A stretch of 64,000 nt of DNA, from NCBI GenBank assembly GCA_963691815.1, contig OY829667.1, positions 18,939,691-19,003,690 on the forward strand. The letters run 5' to 3'. Positions 12,801 to 24,333 of this stretch are shown piece by piece. This DNA is from Echiichthys vipera (lineage: Eukaryota; Chordata; Actinopteri; Perciformes; Trachinidae). The position numbers were made by a program, and so were the translations under genes. How positions within the stretch are numbered: the first letter of the stretch is position 1; every line of letters begins with the position of its first letter. Under the pieces are notes generated by a model. It made no database searches and was not told the origin of the DNA. It saw only the letters and a program-made list of their open reading frames with translations.

Positions 12801-15111
12801 CACAATGACTGACATTTGAAGCTTCAATGGAGAACCTCAACAGAAGCTTTGAAGGTAAAAAAAAACAACCTATCATTCGGTACACGGAACTAACCTTGAC
12901 AGACTCCGCCCCTGGCGTGATGTCACTAAGCAGGTGACTGAACAGGAGTTCGGAGTGACCAGGGCTTCCCTGAAGGATGCCGGCTGAGGCTCCGGCCATC
13001 TGCACCCACAGCTCGAGGCTTCTGTACACTGATACACGCACAGAGCTATGGGGTGATGAAGAGACACAAATACATCAGCTGCAAAATCAAAATCTGACAA
13101 TCTGATATTAACACATCATGTAAATAATAAAAAAGAAAACAGCGAGGTACCTGAAGGCTCTCTGCTGACCCAGACTGGCTTCAGGCTGAGGCGTCCAGGC
13201 AGACAGGGTTTGAGAAAACAACCTCTGTAGAACAGCAGCATACTGAATCATGCCACTACGTACGCTGCAACACACACACACACAGTACAGACAGCGTCAG
13301 CACCACAGTGTTTAGACTGTTATGTTATGTAGTCTCTGGTGTGTTCAGAATTATTCAACTATTGCATATGATAGAAGAGTATGAATTCATGTCAGAACTC
13401 ACGCTGTGATAAGAGCTGACAAGACCTCCAGTGTGTTGGTGTGTATGATGGGCAAGATCAGCAACCTCACACTTCCATCTCCTGTTAAATTCTGACAGAC
13501 AGACAGAAACACAGTATGTAGTTTTTATTAATGCATTTGGTACAGTGTATATAAACCAGATCAGTATAGATGAGTAGCACATGAGGCCACGCCACTATTC
13601 CTTTAAAAAACTGCCAGCTTTCACTTGAGGTAATTACAAATCCCGCTGTAATCTGTCCTGATTTTGCCTATTTTACATTAACCGGCCTTGAAATCTCCTG
13701 CAATGACTAACGTTAGTCATGCAGACAGCTATATTACGTCGTTGCCGAGCGATGATCAGTGCTATATGGAAAAAAAAAATGAAAGAGTCATGCTGACCAC
13801 AGAGCCGGCCCGCCTGATAACTTTATCCAGTCTGGAGGTGTCCTGGAGGTGGATATGCTGCCCCCCCAGCACACCACAGTGTAGAAGAGGACACTGGGAC
13901 CACAGACTGGTGAAACATCCACAGCAGTTTGCTGCAAATGTTGAAGGACCACAATCTCCTCAGGAAGTACAACCTGCTCTGTGTCTTCCTGTACAGGTGG
14001 CTGGTGTGTGCTTATCCTGGGTTACACCAGCGGTTGTTGACATACATGATGAGTCCCCCACCTTTGGTTTTTCCGCTCGCTTTTATGTCTCTGTCGGCTC
14101 TCACGGCAGTGAATCCCGGCAGATCCACGTTAGCATCCGGTACGAGCTGGTTAAGCCATGTCTCCGTAAAGATGAACAAGCTGCTCTCATGGTAGATCCC
14201 CTGGTTGTTCAGCTCGGACAGCTCGTGTGGTTTTAGCTCACAGAACCTAAGAGTTGCTGGTCCACCACTGCCTATTTGTGTTATTGTGTGACTTTGGCGT
14301 TTTAAAGGGTTAGGGTGGAACAAAATGAACTAACTATAATCGATAGAGGCAGCAGTAGACCAGGAACTTACGTGTTTCTGCGAGGTAACATTACTGTTTT
14401 TTGTCAATGGAGTCTGGTGACTGTTGTGAGAGCATAGATACATTTATGGCTTCAGTTCTCTGTCAGAAAGGGCTGTCTGACAGCAAGGTAAAGCAGGGAA
14501 AATATCCTCAATATAGCATACACTTAAACTGATACTGGTTTATTTAGGTGTCTAAAATATGTTTAGCTGCTGCCTCTGTCCACAGCAGGACACTGCTGTG
14601 TTCTGCTACTCCAGTAGGTAACACACTGACTGTGAATATGTACCTCATTCAACCCAAACTATCCTTATCTGTTGGAAATACAAAGCTGTATTTGCTATAT
14701 TTAAGGCAAATTGCTCTCACAGTTAGCCACAGGGACTAACTAGCCTACTTCTACTTCCACTACCTCACCAGAAGTTTCACCCGTAATCATTTCTACAGTT
14801 ACACCCCAAGAATAAGATGGGTAGAATCCTCTGTTTTCTATCCACCAAAATGGGGCATGGTCTTGGCGATGATGTGAATGCTGGTCCGGGCCATTGCCGT
14901 CAGTGATCTTTCCTTCCCAGACTCTATTGTGAAATACTCAGTGTGTGTGTGTGTGTGTGTGGGCACACTCACTATGCTCTTGCAGCTGACAGCGAGGACT
15001 CTGCACACCAGGTTGAGTATTGGTCTGACGGGCAGACGAACAGCAGAGGCTGGATCCACCCTGATGGAGAGAGATAAGAGCCAGGATGAAGAAAGAAGTA
15101 CAATCTTAGAC

Positions 15112-15151
<40 letters not shown>

Positions 15152-18100
15152 GTACCTGAGTGTGTGTTTGAGTGCCAGGCAGACAGCTGTGTATCTGTGC
15201 TGGAGCTGCAGCAGCAGCAGGGGATCTGATTGGTCGAGATGAGGAAAGGTCAGCTCCACCCCCGGACCTTCATACTGCACCGCTCCATCTGAGTAAAAGC
15301 GCAATGAAAGGCGAAATACTCAAAATTCCATTTACAAGGAGACGGGTGTTAGTTAGAAATATAATCTGAGTCTCACAGTCTGTTTTTCTCTTTGTAGGTA
15401 TACAGAGAAAGAGAATTGGATTACCTCCTAACCCACTCCTCAAACACAAATGGACTGGCTCCACATAAACACAGTTAGAGAAGTGTACCTGTTTCTGAAC
15501 CCTGGTAGAGCTGAGTCAGCAGGCCATTGGCTGAGGCCAGTAGGCAGTGAATCTGATTGGTCCAGCCCTCAGCTCTGCCAGCACCCACCCCTCTGTCCAA
15601 CAGGCCCCCCAGACAGGGCAGGCGACCGTAACACAGACAGGCCATCTGACAGGATGACGAGGCAGAGTTAGATGGAGAAAACAAGGCACGGATGAAATGT
15701 TCACCTCAACTTTGAGAGCCACAAACCTCTTGGGTTTTCTTGTTTGTACTGTCCATTTTGGAGAGGAAATAGGCTCCCAGTTTGTCCTAAAAGAGAAAAG
15801 ACAGCTCAAGTTTTTCCCCCCCCCTCGATGATCCAAAAGTGATTTATAACAAACATAGGTCAAAGTTTCGACATCAGTGGATCGTACCCTGAGGGATCCA
15901 CAGGCTCTGGGGTAGAAGGTCATACAGGCGGTCATCCCCTCCATGGCTGCCAGCTCACACTGAGATCACAGGAGGAACAGAGCTGGTTAGTGTTAGGACC
16001 ACTGTTCCAGGGAGAGTCAGCGTAGCCCTATTCTGACGGGATTAAGAAATCCCTGTATTCTACCAGAGGTGGGAGGGGTTACTCCATTTACGCACTTCCA
16101 TCACCTCACTGTCTACATTAGCGTGCTACGTAGCTTCCTGATATCACAAAATTAAGTGAACGCAAAACTAAAGGACAAAATCGATTATCTAAAAAAGTGA
16201 TGAATGCTTCTTCATGCTCAAAAAACCCGCAGAAACTACGTTTTAACAGGATGTAACGGAATATCATATGTTTTACAGAGGGTCGTATTCAGACGGGACT
16301 AGTTTTACCTGAGGGGTTTTTAGTTAGAGGCTGAAAATTGCCTCAATTTTTACTGACATTCAGACAGGACTAAAAAATGACCTTACTCCACGTCCCCACA
16401 TTAAACTAATACAGTTCGAATGGGGAGTAGAGTCTAGAATGTGAAATCCTGGATATTGTTATTTTAATCTAATCTAATCTTTCCTTTATTGTCCACAATG
16501 TGGAAGTTTGTCTTTGGCTTCACCACACAAATTCAAACAAGAACATGCGTTGAATAAATAACGTTATTCAATACACAAAGAAAGGCAAATGTCAACTTGT
16601 GAGTAAGCAAGATGTTTTTTGTCTTTTTCTTTTTATTGGTACAATTGGGAGAGATCAAAAGTCACCACTGAAGATCTCAGCTGAGTCCTGTCAATCGAGA
16701 CACTCAGAAGCTAAAGCTGGTCTGCAGCTCTGATGAAACATGTTATGTCAACGTCATGAGAGAAATAGTATGAAGATAAAGTATTCTTAGGTAACGGGGC
16801 GGGACTAGATAAGCTTTTGCTTCTCCTGCTTTCCCCTTGGTCGTGTGAATTGTAAACCAAGATAATGTGTGATGAGGATTTATATAACTGACATGCCTGA
16901 AATAAACGAATAAATAAAGAGTAAAAAGGTGATGTACAGAGCACGTTCATGAATTTGACATTGTAATTCGGAATGACTTCTTATAAATACCTTCACTGGC
17001 CACTTTATTAGGTGCACCTGTCCAACTGCTTGTTAACGCAAATGTCTAATCAGCCAATCACATGGCAGCAACCACATGCATTTAGGCATGTAGTCATGGT
17101 GAAGAGGATGTGCTGCAGTTCAAAGCAGCATCAGAACGGGGAAGAAAGGTGATTGAAGTGACTTTGAACGGGCTGCTCCGAGGATTTCACAAACTGCTGA
17201 TTTACTGGGGTTTTCACACACAACCATCTCTAGGGTTTACAGAGAATGGTCCCAAAAAGAGAAAATATCCAGTGAGCGGCAGTTCTGTGGGCACAGATGC
17301 CTTGTTTTAGCCAGAGGTCAGAGGAGAATGGCCAGACTGGTTGGAGCTGATAAAAAGGCAACAGTAACTCAAATATCCACTGGTTCCAGGAGAGGAATGC
17401 AGGAGAGCATCTGTGAACACACAACACCACCTACTTTCTACAGAGAGGGAACAGCAGCAGAAGACCACACTGACACTTTATTAAGCACCAGGTGCACCTA
17501 ATAAAGTGGCCGCTGAGTGTATTTTTGGTTGTTCTGGCAGCTCTGTAGCGCCTTCCTGGGGGGTGTTTTTGAAATTCATTGTCCAGGGGGTGACTTGGGT
17601 CAGCCACAATCCTCTGTGCTTTCCATTCAACTCTATCGTTATATATTCATCTCAGCTGTTTCTGCACCCTCCCCCCATGATTTTACAAGTTTTTAACCCC
17701 CCGGTGACCAGACAATGTTCATATACTGTTACACAGCACGCTTTCTACAAGACCCTGATATACCAGATCCAAATTATTCTTGCTCGCATAAAAATAACTA
17801 CATTTTCTGATAAGACGGGAGCGCTGCAGTGCTTTTTTTAAAAATATACTCAGTGTTAGAAGTAAAAGTCAAATTGCAAATCAAAAAAAGTTCCCAGATA
17901 TTTAAACCCCTTTCTGTAATGGTCCTGCCGTGTCCCCTCACCTCCGTCTTAAGGCCCAGCAGTGACGTGAGAATGCCCAGGATGGAGTTGAGGCCGACCT
18001 CCCTGGCCAGCTCCGCTAGCTGGGACGAGTACTGCAGCAAGTCCTTCAGAATGTTCACTGCCAGCTGGATGGTTTGAACTGGAGCCTGGGACTACAGGAT

Positions 18101-20650
18101 GACACACACACACACACACAGGTGATCAGAAAAGAGCTTGTGTAGAGTCTTTATTAAGTTTTGACAGAGGAGGCAGTTGTGTGTCATGTGTGGTACCTGT
18201 ATAACCTGCTGCAGGGAGCGCAGCCAGGACACACAGTGTTGCTGGAACAGATCACTGGAGCTGTCCTTAACCAGCATGGAGAGCAGACAGAGACCCTCAA
18301 ACCTGCACATAAAACACACACACACACACAACAGGGAGATAGAGATTTGTCCCAAAACTACCGCTAAACCTTCCCCTGTTTAGTCAAATATTCAGAAACA
18401 CCATAGATTTGTGTTATCTGTTAGTACTTTTATTGGCTTTCAGATTTCAGATCATTCTCTCAGCCTTAAATGTTCAAAAATGTTTGACTATAAATATAAG
18501 ACTAAAACTACTAGTGTGATTTTTATTCTTTACATCTACAATATTTATCTACATAGGAGCTGCAAAGGGATTCTCGTTTCCTCTGTCTGGTAAAAGTTAA
18601 CAAAACAAGAATTGCAGAGCCACGCTGCTCATGTAAGAGGCACTAACACAGGTGTCTCAAACTGACCCAGTAAAGGGCCGTGTGGCTGCAGGTTTTCATC
18701 CCAACCAATGAAAAACACACCTGGTCCAACAAATCAACTGTGTGAAGACAGTTCAGGTGATTGAATAAGTCGAGTCAGGTGTGTTCTTGATTGGTTGAAT
18801 GAAAACCTGCAGCCACAGCGCCCTTTACTGGATCAGTTCAGACTAAGATATGCACTTTGTTGTACATTGTTTGATCTCACTTGTCAAATCCTGTGAAACC
18901 GGCACCCCAGTGCAGTGAATCGACACATCCTTCCTGCTTTTTGCCTTTGTAGGGAAATGTCTTCTTCTGCAGTGACACAGATATTGTGACGTATCGTAGA
19001 CGATTGTACATGTATCTTGTGTGGCTCTATCGTGACACCGTCATTATCGTTGGCAGCATATTGTGATAGTATTGTATTGCGAGTTACTCTGTGGTTCCCA
19101 CCTCTTGTCCTTTGTGCTACAATCTTACATCTATAAAAGGCCAACTCTGCTTTTTTTAAATTGTTAATACAGGGTTTAACTTAGGCACCTTTGTCATTTG
19201 TTGCATAAGGTAACTATCAATTTATGAATTTGAGGATACTTAGAATGGCATTATTATAACATTATATCATTGATATCATAGCATAACTTGTGGCCAGTGG
19301 GATCCGAACTGACTGAACAAACTGATCAGGAGGGTTGCTGATGTGGTGGGGGAGGAGCTGGACCCCCTGACCGCCGTGGCAGAGAGGAGGACACTGTCCA
19401 GGCTCTGGTCTATCCTGGACAGTGTCTCCCACCCTCTCTACGACACACTGGCCCAGCAGAGGAGCACCTTCAGCAGAAGACTCCTCACACCCAGATGAAC
19501 CACAGAGCGCCACAGGAAATCTTTCCTGTCTGGGGTCATTAAACTATACAGTGCATCCCATGGAGTCTGTAACCTCCTCTCTGTAATAGGGACTCAAACA
19601 TGAACAATCTGTTCTTTTGCACAGTATTACCGTAGTTTCTATCTGTATTTATTACTTTTGTAAATTTGATATACTTTGGGCGGCAGCAGCTCAGTCAATA
19701 GGGACTTTGCTTAGGAATAGAAAGGGCTGCCGGTTCATGTCCCCATACAGACCAAGAGAGGAGGGTGGATTGGGCACTGCAGAGGTTCCCTTGAGCAATT
19801 CACCGAGCCCTGAAACTGCTCTGGGCGCTCATGGGGCATTTGCTCTGACATCTCTCCTTCAATGCATGTATATAGCACCTGTGTGTGCATGTGTGCATAT
19901 TTGAGGTCTGTGTGTGTTTAAAAAAAAACAACAAGAAGAGTGAAGTGAATGTCCCCTCACAGGACTAATAAAGTCATGCTTTCTTTTTCTCTCTCTCGTA
20001 TAGTTGTGTGTGTGTGTGTATAATGTTAATATGTTGTTTGTACAGGTGGAGTTTGCAATGAAAATAACTTCCCCCTGGGATTATCAAAGTGTTTCTGATT
20101 CTGATATGTTTGGTGTAACTGAAATTCTATGTCAGCTGAGAGAAAAAGTGCATTTTCTCTCTCTAATATGGTCAGAATGAGTGTCAACACTGCCTGTGAC
20201 GTCACTGACGGCTGTGTGACTACTGTGGTTAGTGATGGTGGCCTTTAGATTCTGCAGAACAGCTCACCTGGTCTTGCTCGAGCCAAGTTTGGCATTGCTG
20301 AAACCCACGAGACCCCCGACGGCGCCCGCGCCCTGCAGACACAAGCACGGGTGTTAAATGAGAGCGGAGGCAGGTATTTGAACATGCACGGCGGCACGTC
20401 TCTACACTGGACCTCCAGATGTTCCAACAAAGCGTGGTGAGGCACAGCCACGGCAGGCTAACAGGTAACTAGCCCCCCAGCTAACACGCTTCCCCGGGCC
20501 GGTCCGTACCTGAGTCTGAAACACGCCGTGCTCCCTGTAGCTGGCCAACAGCGCGGGCAAATACTCTGGACGCTGCTCTTTCAGAACCGACACCAAACCT
20601 TCTGTTAGTCTCATGGCAGACGGGCCACGCAGCCAGGCCGATGTAGCCAT
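3888..20650 (-). CDS. pelp1: PELP1 (proline-, glutamate- and leucine-rich protein 1), 19 coding exons
   Basis: PELP1 is the Rix1-domain scaffold of the PELP1-TEX10-WDR18-SENP3 complex in late 60S ribosome maturation, and a nuclear-receptor coregulator. Coding exons (minus): 20650-20510, 20332-20268, 18302-18197, 18091-17942, 15959-15888, 15786-15727, 15645-15489, 15288-15156, 15060-14973, 13491-13403, 13264-13151, 13045-12895, 10594-10441, 10328-10273, 10158-10025, 9812-9710, 8318-6690, 4655-4326, 3980-3888. All phases agree and sum to 3825 nt (1274 aa; the human protein is about 1130). LXXLL boxes lie at residues 31-35, 119-123, 145-149, 210-214 and 644-648. The large exon (592-1134) has a proline-rich part, a SIM-like VVIV after an acidic run, and a Glu/Asp tract near 905-980. 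KRKR at 1224-1227 is a likely nuclear signal. The C-terminus (MASMLADFV, then CPPDDE) is diagnostic. The start codon was chosen because upstream codons lack similarity. Confidence 0.95.
6010..6658. mobile_element. Foldback TTAA-site element, copy 1 (in pelp1 intron 17)
   Basis: The left arm (about 6060-6260) is the inverted copy of the right arm (about 6390-6600); for instance the block around 'cctctgcagcagcatgagaa' recurs inverted near 6420. The right end reads GAATTACAC then TTAA (6655-6658). The left end is eroded. It is a deletion derivative of the fuller copy at 25355-26466. Confidence 0.8.
8576..8905 (+). repeat. tRNA-derived SINE (in pelp1 intron 16)
   Basis: The head has a box A-like TGGCTTGGTGGCAGAGTGG and a box B-like GGTTCGATCCC. 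The body continues through 'cttgggcaagacactgaacc' and ends in a 'catttac' repeated tail at 8878-8900. Orientation is opposite to pelp1. It belongs to the same family as 2630-2932. Confidence 0.85.
9290..9436. repeat. End fragment of a common fish interspersed repeat
   Basis: The 'gtagtggagtagaagtataa' block and the terminal 'aattccaccactgggc' resemble the end of a widespread teleost repeat of the kind ending in 'ttccaccactg'. Recognised by memory only; class uncertain. Confidence 0.45.
11148..12693. repeat. 41-bp minisatellite in pelp1 intron 12
   Basis: About 38 head-to-tail copies of a 41-bp unit whose core reads ACCACCTTAAACATGTAAGT followed by AACGTTAGACGAACATGACCT. Variants differ by single substitutions and by AAA/AAAA before CATG. 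The array fills most of the 2.3-kb intron between exons 12 and 13. Confidence 0.95.
13790..14323 (-). mobile_element. LINE fragment: endonuclease piece joined to RT C-terminal piece
   Basis: On the minus strand, 14323-14012 encodes part of an EEP-type endonuclease with the recognisable [17 protein letters not shown] and [16 protein letters not shown] motifs. Then 14011-13790 carries the region after the RT domain (LLRKYNL..., [15 protein letters not shown]) with frame breaks. The RT core is missing, so this is an internally deleted, dead copy. It lies in pelp1 intron 9. Confidence 0.8.
15114..15150. repeat. (GT)n microsatellite next to pelp1 exon 8
   Basis: About 18 GT units start a few bases past the exon 8 donor. 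The pre-mRNA strand carries (AC)n. A shorter GT run is at 14940-14960, just past the exon 9 donor. Confidence 0.9.
16987..17522. mobile_element. Internally deleted Tc1/mariner element (pelp1 intron 4)
   Basis: The ends are inverted: 'ggccactttattaggtgcac' near 16998 and its complement near 17490, followed by 'ggccgctgagtgta'. The inside retains the N-terminal transposase region of a well-known teleost Tc1 family (blocks near 17110-17460) with frameshifts, and lacks the catalytic part. Confidence 0.85.
18650..18848. mobile_element. Short palindromic MITE (pelp1 intron 2)
   Basis: Arms of about 60 bp are inverted copies: the left has CCAGTAAAGGGC and 'ggctgcaggttttcat', the right has 'atgaaaacctgcagcc' and GCCCTTTACTGG. 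The spacer is about 60 bp. There is no coding capacity. The exact ends and target duplication are not clear. Confidence 0.75.
19268..19610 (+). mobile_element. LINE 3' fragment (ORF2 C-terminus), plus orientation (pelp1 intron 2)
   Basis: Translation around 19316-19580 gives the C-terminal tail typical of fish jockey/L2-type LINEs: KLIRRV, then [20 protein letters not shown], then [20 protein letters not shown], interrupted by a stop at 19496-19498. The same LINE family is present in the opposite orientation at 13790-14323. Confidence 0.8.
19680..19995 (+). repeat. tRNA-derived SINE, second family (pelp1 intron 2)
   Basis: The head 'ggcggcagcagctcagtcaa' followed by 'gccggttcatgtcccc' resembles degenerate box A and box B. 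The body has 'cttgagcaattcaccgagcc' and the end has 'ggactaataaagt'. Different from the 8576 family. Confidence 0.7.
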
Positions 20651-20886
20651 CTTGCCTCTATGCCAACAAGCGAACGTCACAAGCGTGCGACGCAGTGACG
20701 TAGATTTAGTGCCTTCTTTGTTGACTTGCAGCTTCGACGCTTCAGTCTCGTAGGGGTGCATCGAGGCAAGACGGTTCAGTTATACCCCTGTCTACTCGGA
20801 GCCGGGTTGTCTGGACCGTACTTTGTGGACCGCCGCGGACCTGGTCCCCTGAGAGCCGCCGGCTGTAGCCGTTTTACCGCTCACTC
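20651..20886. promoter_or_regulatory. Divergent pelp1/med11 promoter region
   Basis: Only 236 bp separate the start codons of pelp1 (minus) and med11 (plus), so both 5' UTRs and promoters must fit here or overlap. It is CpG-rich with no TATA box seen. CAAGATGGC, a YY1-type element often found at start codons, overlaps the pelp1 ATG on the minus strand. A CRE-like TGACGT lies at 20696-20701. Start sites are not mapped. Confidence 0.75.
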
Positions 20887-23800
20887 ATGGCGAACGAGCG
20901 GCTCAGAGCCCTGGAGGATGTGGAGAAGGAGATAGCCATGGTCCTGCAGTGTGCCGGTGAGCTCACAGTTCACCTCACAACACTCACAGTTCACCACACA
21001 GCACACACACACTCAACACTAACAATCAGCACACACACTCAACACTGACACTACGACAGGGCTTACTCGAACATTCAACACAGGGCACTGGTTCTCAAAC
21101 TGTGGCACTCTAAGGAATCTCCCAAATAAAAAAGGGAAACACTAATTACTAAATTAATACAACACTACGAAAGTACTTAAAGTTGTACTTGAGAGAGCCT
21201 GATATTTACTGAAGTGGTACGTCATGTACAAAGACCATAGACCGTTTTTGTCTTTAAGGGGACGGGATGTTTCAGTTTAGGGCAGGGCTGTCCACCCCTG
21301 CTCCTGGAGGGCCACTGTCCTGCTCCTGGAGGGCCACTTTCCTGCTCCTGGAGGGCCACTTTCCTGCTCCTGGAGAGCCACTGTCCTGCTCCTGGAGAGC
21401 CACTGTCCTGCTCCTGGAGGGCCACTGTCCTGCTCCTGGAGGGCCACTGTCCTGCTCCTGGAGGGCCACTGTCCTGCTCCTGGAGGGCCACTTTCCTGCT
21501 CCTGGAGGGCCACTGTCCTGCTCCTGGAGAGCCACTGTCCTGCTCCTGGAGAGCCACTGTCCTGCTCCTGGAGGGCCACTGTTTCTCTCTGCTCCAACAC
21601 ACCTGATTCTAATGATGTGCTCGTTATCAAGCACATGCACAAACAGGATTTGCAATTAATGGAGAGATGTCAGAGTGAGGGGGCTGCCAAAGGATCAGCG
21701 CCCCGAGCAGTTGGGGGTTCTGTGCCTTGCTCAACAGCACCTCGACAGTGCCCAGGAGATGAACTGGCACCTCTCCAGCCACCAGCCCACGTTCCATTCA
21801 TGGTCCACACAGGGACTCGGACCAGCGACCCTACGGCTCCCAACCGAGTCACCTATGGACCTGCCACCCCAAGCAGCTAAAGCTTGTCGAAAATCTTTAG
21901 ACTCAGGTGTGTTAGAGCAGGGAGAAACCTAAAACATGCAGGACAGTGGCCCTCCAGGAGCAGGGTCGGGCAGCCCTGGTTTAGAGGGACAGCGGGTCAA
22001 CAGATGCCACATAGAAATGGTGTGCATCCTCTGAAAGCTGGGACCTGGAGATTAATTTGATTTCAGCACTGTCAAAAAAAAATAATTCCAGCAGTCGGGT
22101 TGCCAGGTTTGTTGCAGAGTGTGTCAACCAATCCCCTCCGGCAAATCCCACCACAAAAAGTATTGCAGAGGAGTTTGACTGACAGTTACTTTTAGCCATT
22201 AGTGTTAGCCGTTCCAGCTAAGTAAAGATGAAAGTGATGTTAGCGATCAAGGAGAAACAGCCGTGTGGGCGTGAAATTTAATGCCATTTCTCTCCTTTCT
22301 CTCAGTCCATGAAGTGAATGTTTGGCCTATATTGACTCTGGTTGTTGCCCGTCTCCGCTCACTCAGCTGCTGGGACAAATAACGCCCCCTTCGCTGCCTA
22401 CAGTAGCTGCACCCAACAACAGACAACCAGCAACGCCCTATTGCCACGCTGCTACCATGGAAACAGAACATTTTTTAAAAATACATTAATTCAGACTAAA
22501 TATATTTTTTTATGGAAAAGCAATACTTTCATTCTGTACCCCTGAAAATGTCCCGTGAGTGTACTATTTAAAAAAAAAAAAAAAAAAAAAAAAAGCTTTT
22601 AATAAAGATTCTACATATTAAACCTTTGACTGACAGACTTAAGTTGCTGTGGGGCATCACAGCAAACTGATGCCCCCACATAGGTTAATCTGGCCACGGA
22701 ATTGACTATTAATAATTAAAAAACAAGACACTTTTCTTTTTCTCAGAGACTAAAAGCAGAGCCAAAAGACTGAGCTTTCAGACACAAACACAACTCTAAA
22801 TGGATGCTAATGCTGCTCTGTGTCTGCTGGATGTAGATATAGGCAACTGTTTTTGGTCGGAACCTCTTTTCCTGCCCTTCAAAAACATATAAGGTCATAC
22901 AGCTGACATATTGTTGTGTGCTTCCCCCGGCAGGTAATATAGTCCTGGAACTCTCCAAAGACAAACACAACGCCAGCCTCCTGGACAGACAGCTGGTCCA
23001 GTTCACCAGCTCCGTCAACCGAGTGGAGAGCGAGCTGAGTGGCCAGATCCGCTACCTCACACAGGTCAAACACACAGTCATGCATTGGGGATTAGTTAAG
23101 GCTGCGACTAACCATCCTTCTCACTATCCTTTCATCTGCTGATTATTGTCTTAATGCATCCATTGATTGTGTGCTCGCTGAAAGTTCAGAGAATAGTGAA
23201 AAGCATCTATCACAGTATCTCAAAGTCCAAAGTGACATCTTTAAATGTCCAAAATAAAAAGATATTCAGTTTGATGGGATGTGAAAAGCAGGAAATCTTC
23301 ATATTTGACAGGCTCAAACGGCATTTTTTGCATGGAAGCATACTTAAAACGATTAATTGATTCTCAAAATAGATGATTATTTTTCTGTCAATTGACCAAT
23401 CCATTTGTCAACTAATCAATTAGTTACTAATCAATAAGTCGACTAATCGCTGCTGCTGTAGTATAAATGTTTGTATTTGCAAGTGGAACAAAAGCTTTAT
23501 TTTCTCATGGTACAAGTACTGTTTCAGAAACAATAAAGTTCTTTGATTGACAATATTAAAGCTGCAATCAGCAAGTCTGGCAGATTGAGTTGCCTCAAAT
23601 TTCTAGTGTTTACAACTCTCACGCCCCTCCCCCTCTACCACTGAGCTCCTCCGCTCCCTCCCATCGAGTGCTCGTCAGTGCGCGTGCACCAGAATCCTGT
23701 GCACTTAAAGGCCCGTTTTTTTTCTTCCTAAAACCAGATGATTTATGTTGATCTATCAGAGCATGGTTTCAGCTTCAGCGAATATGATAAAACAAATGTT

Positions 23801-24295
23801 GCTGTCTGCACGTTTAAGTAATTTTATTTAGAAGTTTGTAAATAAGAAATATCTTTATAAGTTAAGTTAAACTGTAAGTTAAAACTAAGAAGTGGATTCT
23901 ATATAAGATTCTATATAATCAAATGTGGTGCTCTGTTTTACAAAGAAATTGTAGGTTTTGCTTTTCAGGTCATTTTTGTGATTTACGTGTCATCACAATA
24001 AAAAAACTAAAGTTCTATTTTTAAAAAAAGTTCCTTACTTTTGAAACAAATCTAATGTCACAGTGGGATCCCCATCGGCAATAGAGTACAGTTTAGTCCA
24101 ATATAGTATGATATTATAATATAATATAGCAGCGGAACAAAGCAGTCATTTCCCTGTCTTTTCTCCAGGTGGCTACTGGTCAACCTCATGAAGGTTCCAC
24201 TTATTCAGCCAGGAAGGACTGTCAGATGGCGCTGAACAGAGCCGAGTACGCCAAGGTGAAACTGGGAGACCTGGGACGCACCTGTGAGGTGATGC

Positions 24296-24333
<38 letters not shown>

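Larger units (their letters stand above)
21283..21978. mobile_element. hAT-type element with expanded terminal repeat (med11 intron 1)
   Basis: The left end CAGGGCTGTCC... and the right end (reverse-complement CAGGGCTGCCCGACCCTGCT) are inverted repeats. The flanks are GTTTAGGG (21275-21282) and GTTTAGAG (21979-21986), an 8-bp target duplication with one change. The left terminal repeat has grown into a 22-bp minisatellite (21299-21585), and a SINE-like insertion sits at 21690-21885. No transposase was seen. Confidence 0.85.

Noticed and set aside
14838..15113. 91-codon minus frame extending pelp1 exon 9
   Set aside because: It runs through the exon 9 donor into intron 9. The exon 10 candidate at 13491-13403 matches the family and restores phase.
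21222..21659. Four overlapping frames of 121-130 codons
   Set aside because: They are the 22-bp minisatellite read in several frames; the unit simply lacks stops.
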